A DNA stretch of 64,000 nt, from contig NC_135251.1 in the NCBI RefSeq assembly GCF_964204865.1, positions 17,670,001 to 17,734,000 of the forward strand, given 5' to 3'. Position numbers and translations under genes: made by a program. Shown here in pieces: positions 63,200 through 64,000 of the stretch. Below the pieces are notes generated by a model. The model ran no database searches. It worked only from the letters and a program-made list of their open reading frames with translations, and was not told the origin of the DNA. Numbering within the stretch: the first letter of the stretch is position 1; every line of letters starts with the position of its first letter. This DNA comes from Styela clava. Lineage: Eukaryota; Chordata; Ascidiacea; Stolidobranchia; Styelidae.

Positions 63200-63430
63200 C
63201 GACATTAGATACCTCTCAATACATCCGCGTAAACTTACCGGTATTGGATAAAAATACGTTGAATCATTGCAAAAATGGACATCTGACCTTTGACCCCCAA
63301 ACATTATTTCTACAGTTTGTCGCTAGTTTTGAGAGTGTTTGTGCGACTTTGGATACCGGTACTGCTCAGTACATCCGCGTAAAACTATTGGATAAAAAAT
63401 ACGTTGAATCAGAGCAAAATGGACATACTT
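63200..63430 (+). repeat. Two-copy direct repeat, 150-bp offset
   Basis: acatccgcgtaaa at 63221 and 63371, followed in both by ttggataaaaa(a)tacgttgaatca and then aaaatggacat. The 150-base offset keeps a plus-strand frame open (63091-63474), but no protein family is recognised. Confidence 0.7.
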
Positions 63431-63692
63431 TGTCAAAAATTTTGGGAGTGTATTTACGTAGAATTAATGGTTAAAAAATAGGTTAAAAAATTGACCAAGT
63501 TTGTCAAATTTGAAAATGAATTTCACTATGTTGTGTATTAATACCAATTGCTACCACTTCATTAAATGCAATTATTTTGACCTACAACCCCAAGGCCAAT
63601 CAGAGTTAGGTCAGCATTTTTTGATGTATCACTGTCGTCAAATTTAGTATTAAAAAACATTATAGGATGCAAAAGGATAAATATTATAATTA

Positions 63693-64000
63693 TCAACTAT
63701 TAGAAATTTTTATATGTGTAAATATAATTAGATGGTTATCAGCCAGAGCCACTCGAATTTTCGTATAGAAATCCGCTGTACACAATGAATATGCTTGATC
63801 AGGAACTAAAAAGTTTTTAGAAATAAAAAATTCTGCTGAAACAGAGCTGTAACTGGCCAGCGTCGGTGAGGAGGCGATCTTTTCGCCTATAACTATTCTC
63901 ACGGGATTCCTATCATTCAACACGATATGGTCTTTTTTGGTTCGCATTTCTCGATCAGGCCTAATCTTGCAAGCTAGTATTAGTCGACAATTGTGGAGTT
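63693..64000 (-). CDS. Possible partial last exon of an unknown gene
   Basis: A minus-strand frame is open from the window edge to a stop at 63693. Its composition is protein-like: DREMRTKKDHIVLNDRNP, then VRIVIGEKIASSPTLASYSS and DFYTKIRVALADNHL. It has no recognised domain. The real boundary may be an acceptor (ctaatactag) just inside the edge. It could equally be chance. Confidence 0.25.
   Translation of the reverse strand, partial: LHNCRLILACKIRPDREMRTKKDHIVLNDRNPVRIVIGEKIASSPTLASYSSVSAEFFISKNFLVPDQAYSLCTADFYTKIRVALADNHLIIFTHIKISNS

Overview
The window is animal nuclear DNA: AT-rich, intron-rich genes with GT-AG splice sites, long intergenic spaces and many non-autonomous transposons. 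The deuterostome-like gene set and the many small introns fit a tunicate (ascidian) best. This is an inference, because no species-diagnostic marker was identified. I built the exon models by reading splice sites by eye. In each of the five long models every exon joins in phase and the total is an exact multiple of three.

Layout. 178-962 (-): a small type II membrane protein with an antistasin-like cysteine domain. 2275-16448 (+): KRI1, a ribosome-biogenesis factor, 15 exons. 17690-24522 (-): SUPT7L, a SAGA coactivator subunit, 7 exons, convergent with KRI1. 27472-31737 (+): a vasohibin (tubulin tyrosine carboxypeptidase), 9 exons, with an intact Cys-His-Ser catalytic triad. 33.0-36.4 kb (-): a decayed zinc-knuckle gag/ORF1-like gene broken by three small transposons. 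37236-46125 (+): a 13-exon secreted ZP-domain protein with a furin site and a C-terminal EGF-like tail. 47926-51475 (+): an UNC93-like multipass membrane protein, 7 exons. 51.5-54.5 kb: no gene seen. 54.5-63.1 kb: inverted-repeat elements filled with a satellite of about 193 bp. The last 300 bases may hold part of an exon (-).

The genes serve unrelated household and surface roles, and I see no operon or functional cluster. The mobile DNA is the striking part. Many insertions have readable ends: hAT-type elements with 8-bp target duplications (one nested inside another), a piggyBac-type element flanked by TTAA, a TA-flanked mariner-type MITE, other inverted-repeat elements and several tRNA-derived SINE families. 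Most sit in introns.

The best candidate for something undescribed is the block at 56115-61780. It is a nearly symmetric palindrome of about 5.7 kb. Its unique outer arms of about 700 bp flank two head-to-head satellite arrays of 11 monomers each. Each arm has its own six-monomer higher-order repeat (about 1145 bp on the left, 1150 bp on the right). A smaller relative with one array lies at 54.5-56.1 kb and a broken relative at 61.7-63.1 kb. I read these as a foldback-type element family whose whole interior is satellite.
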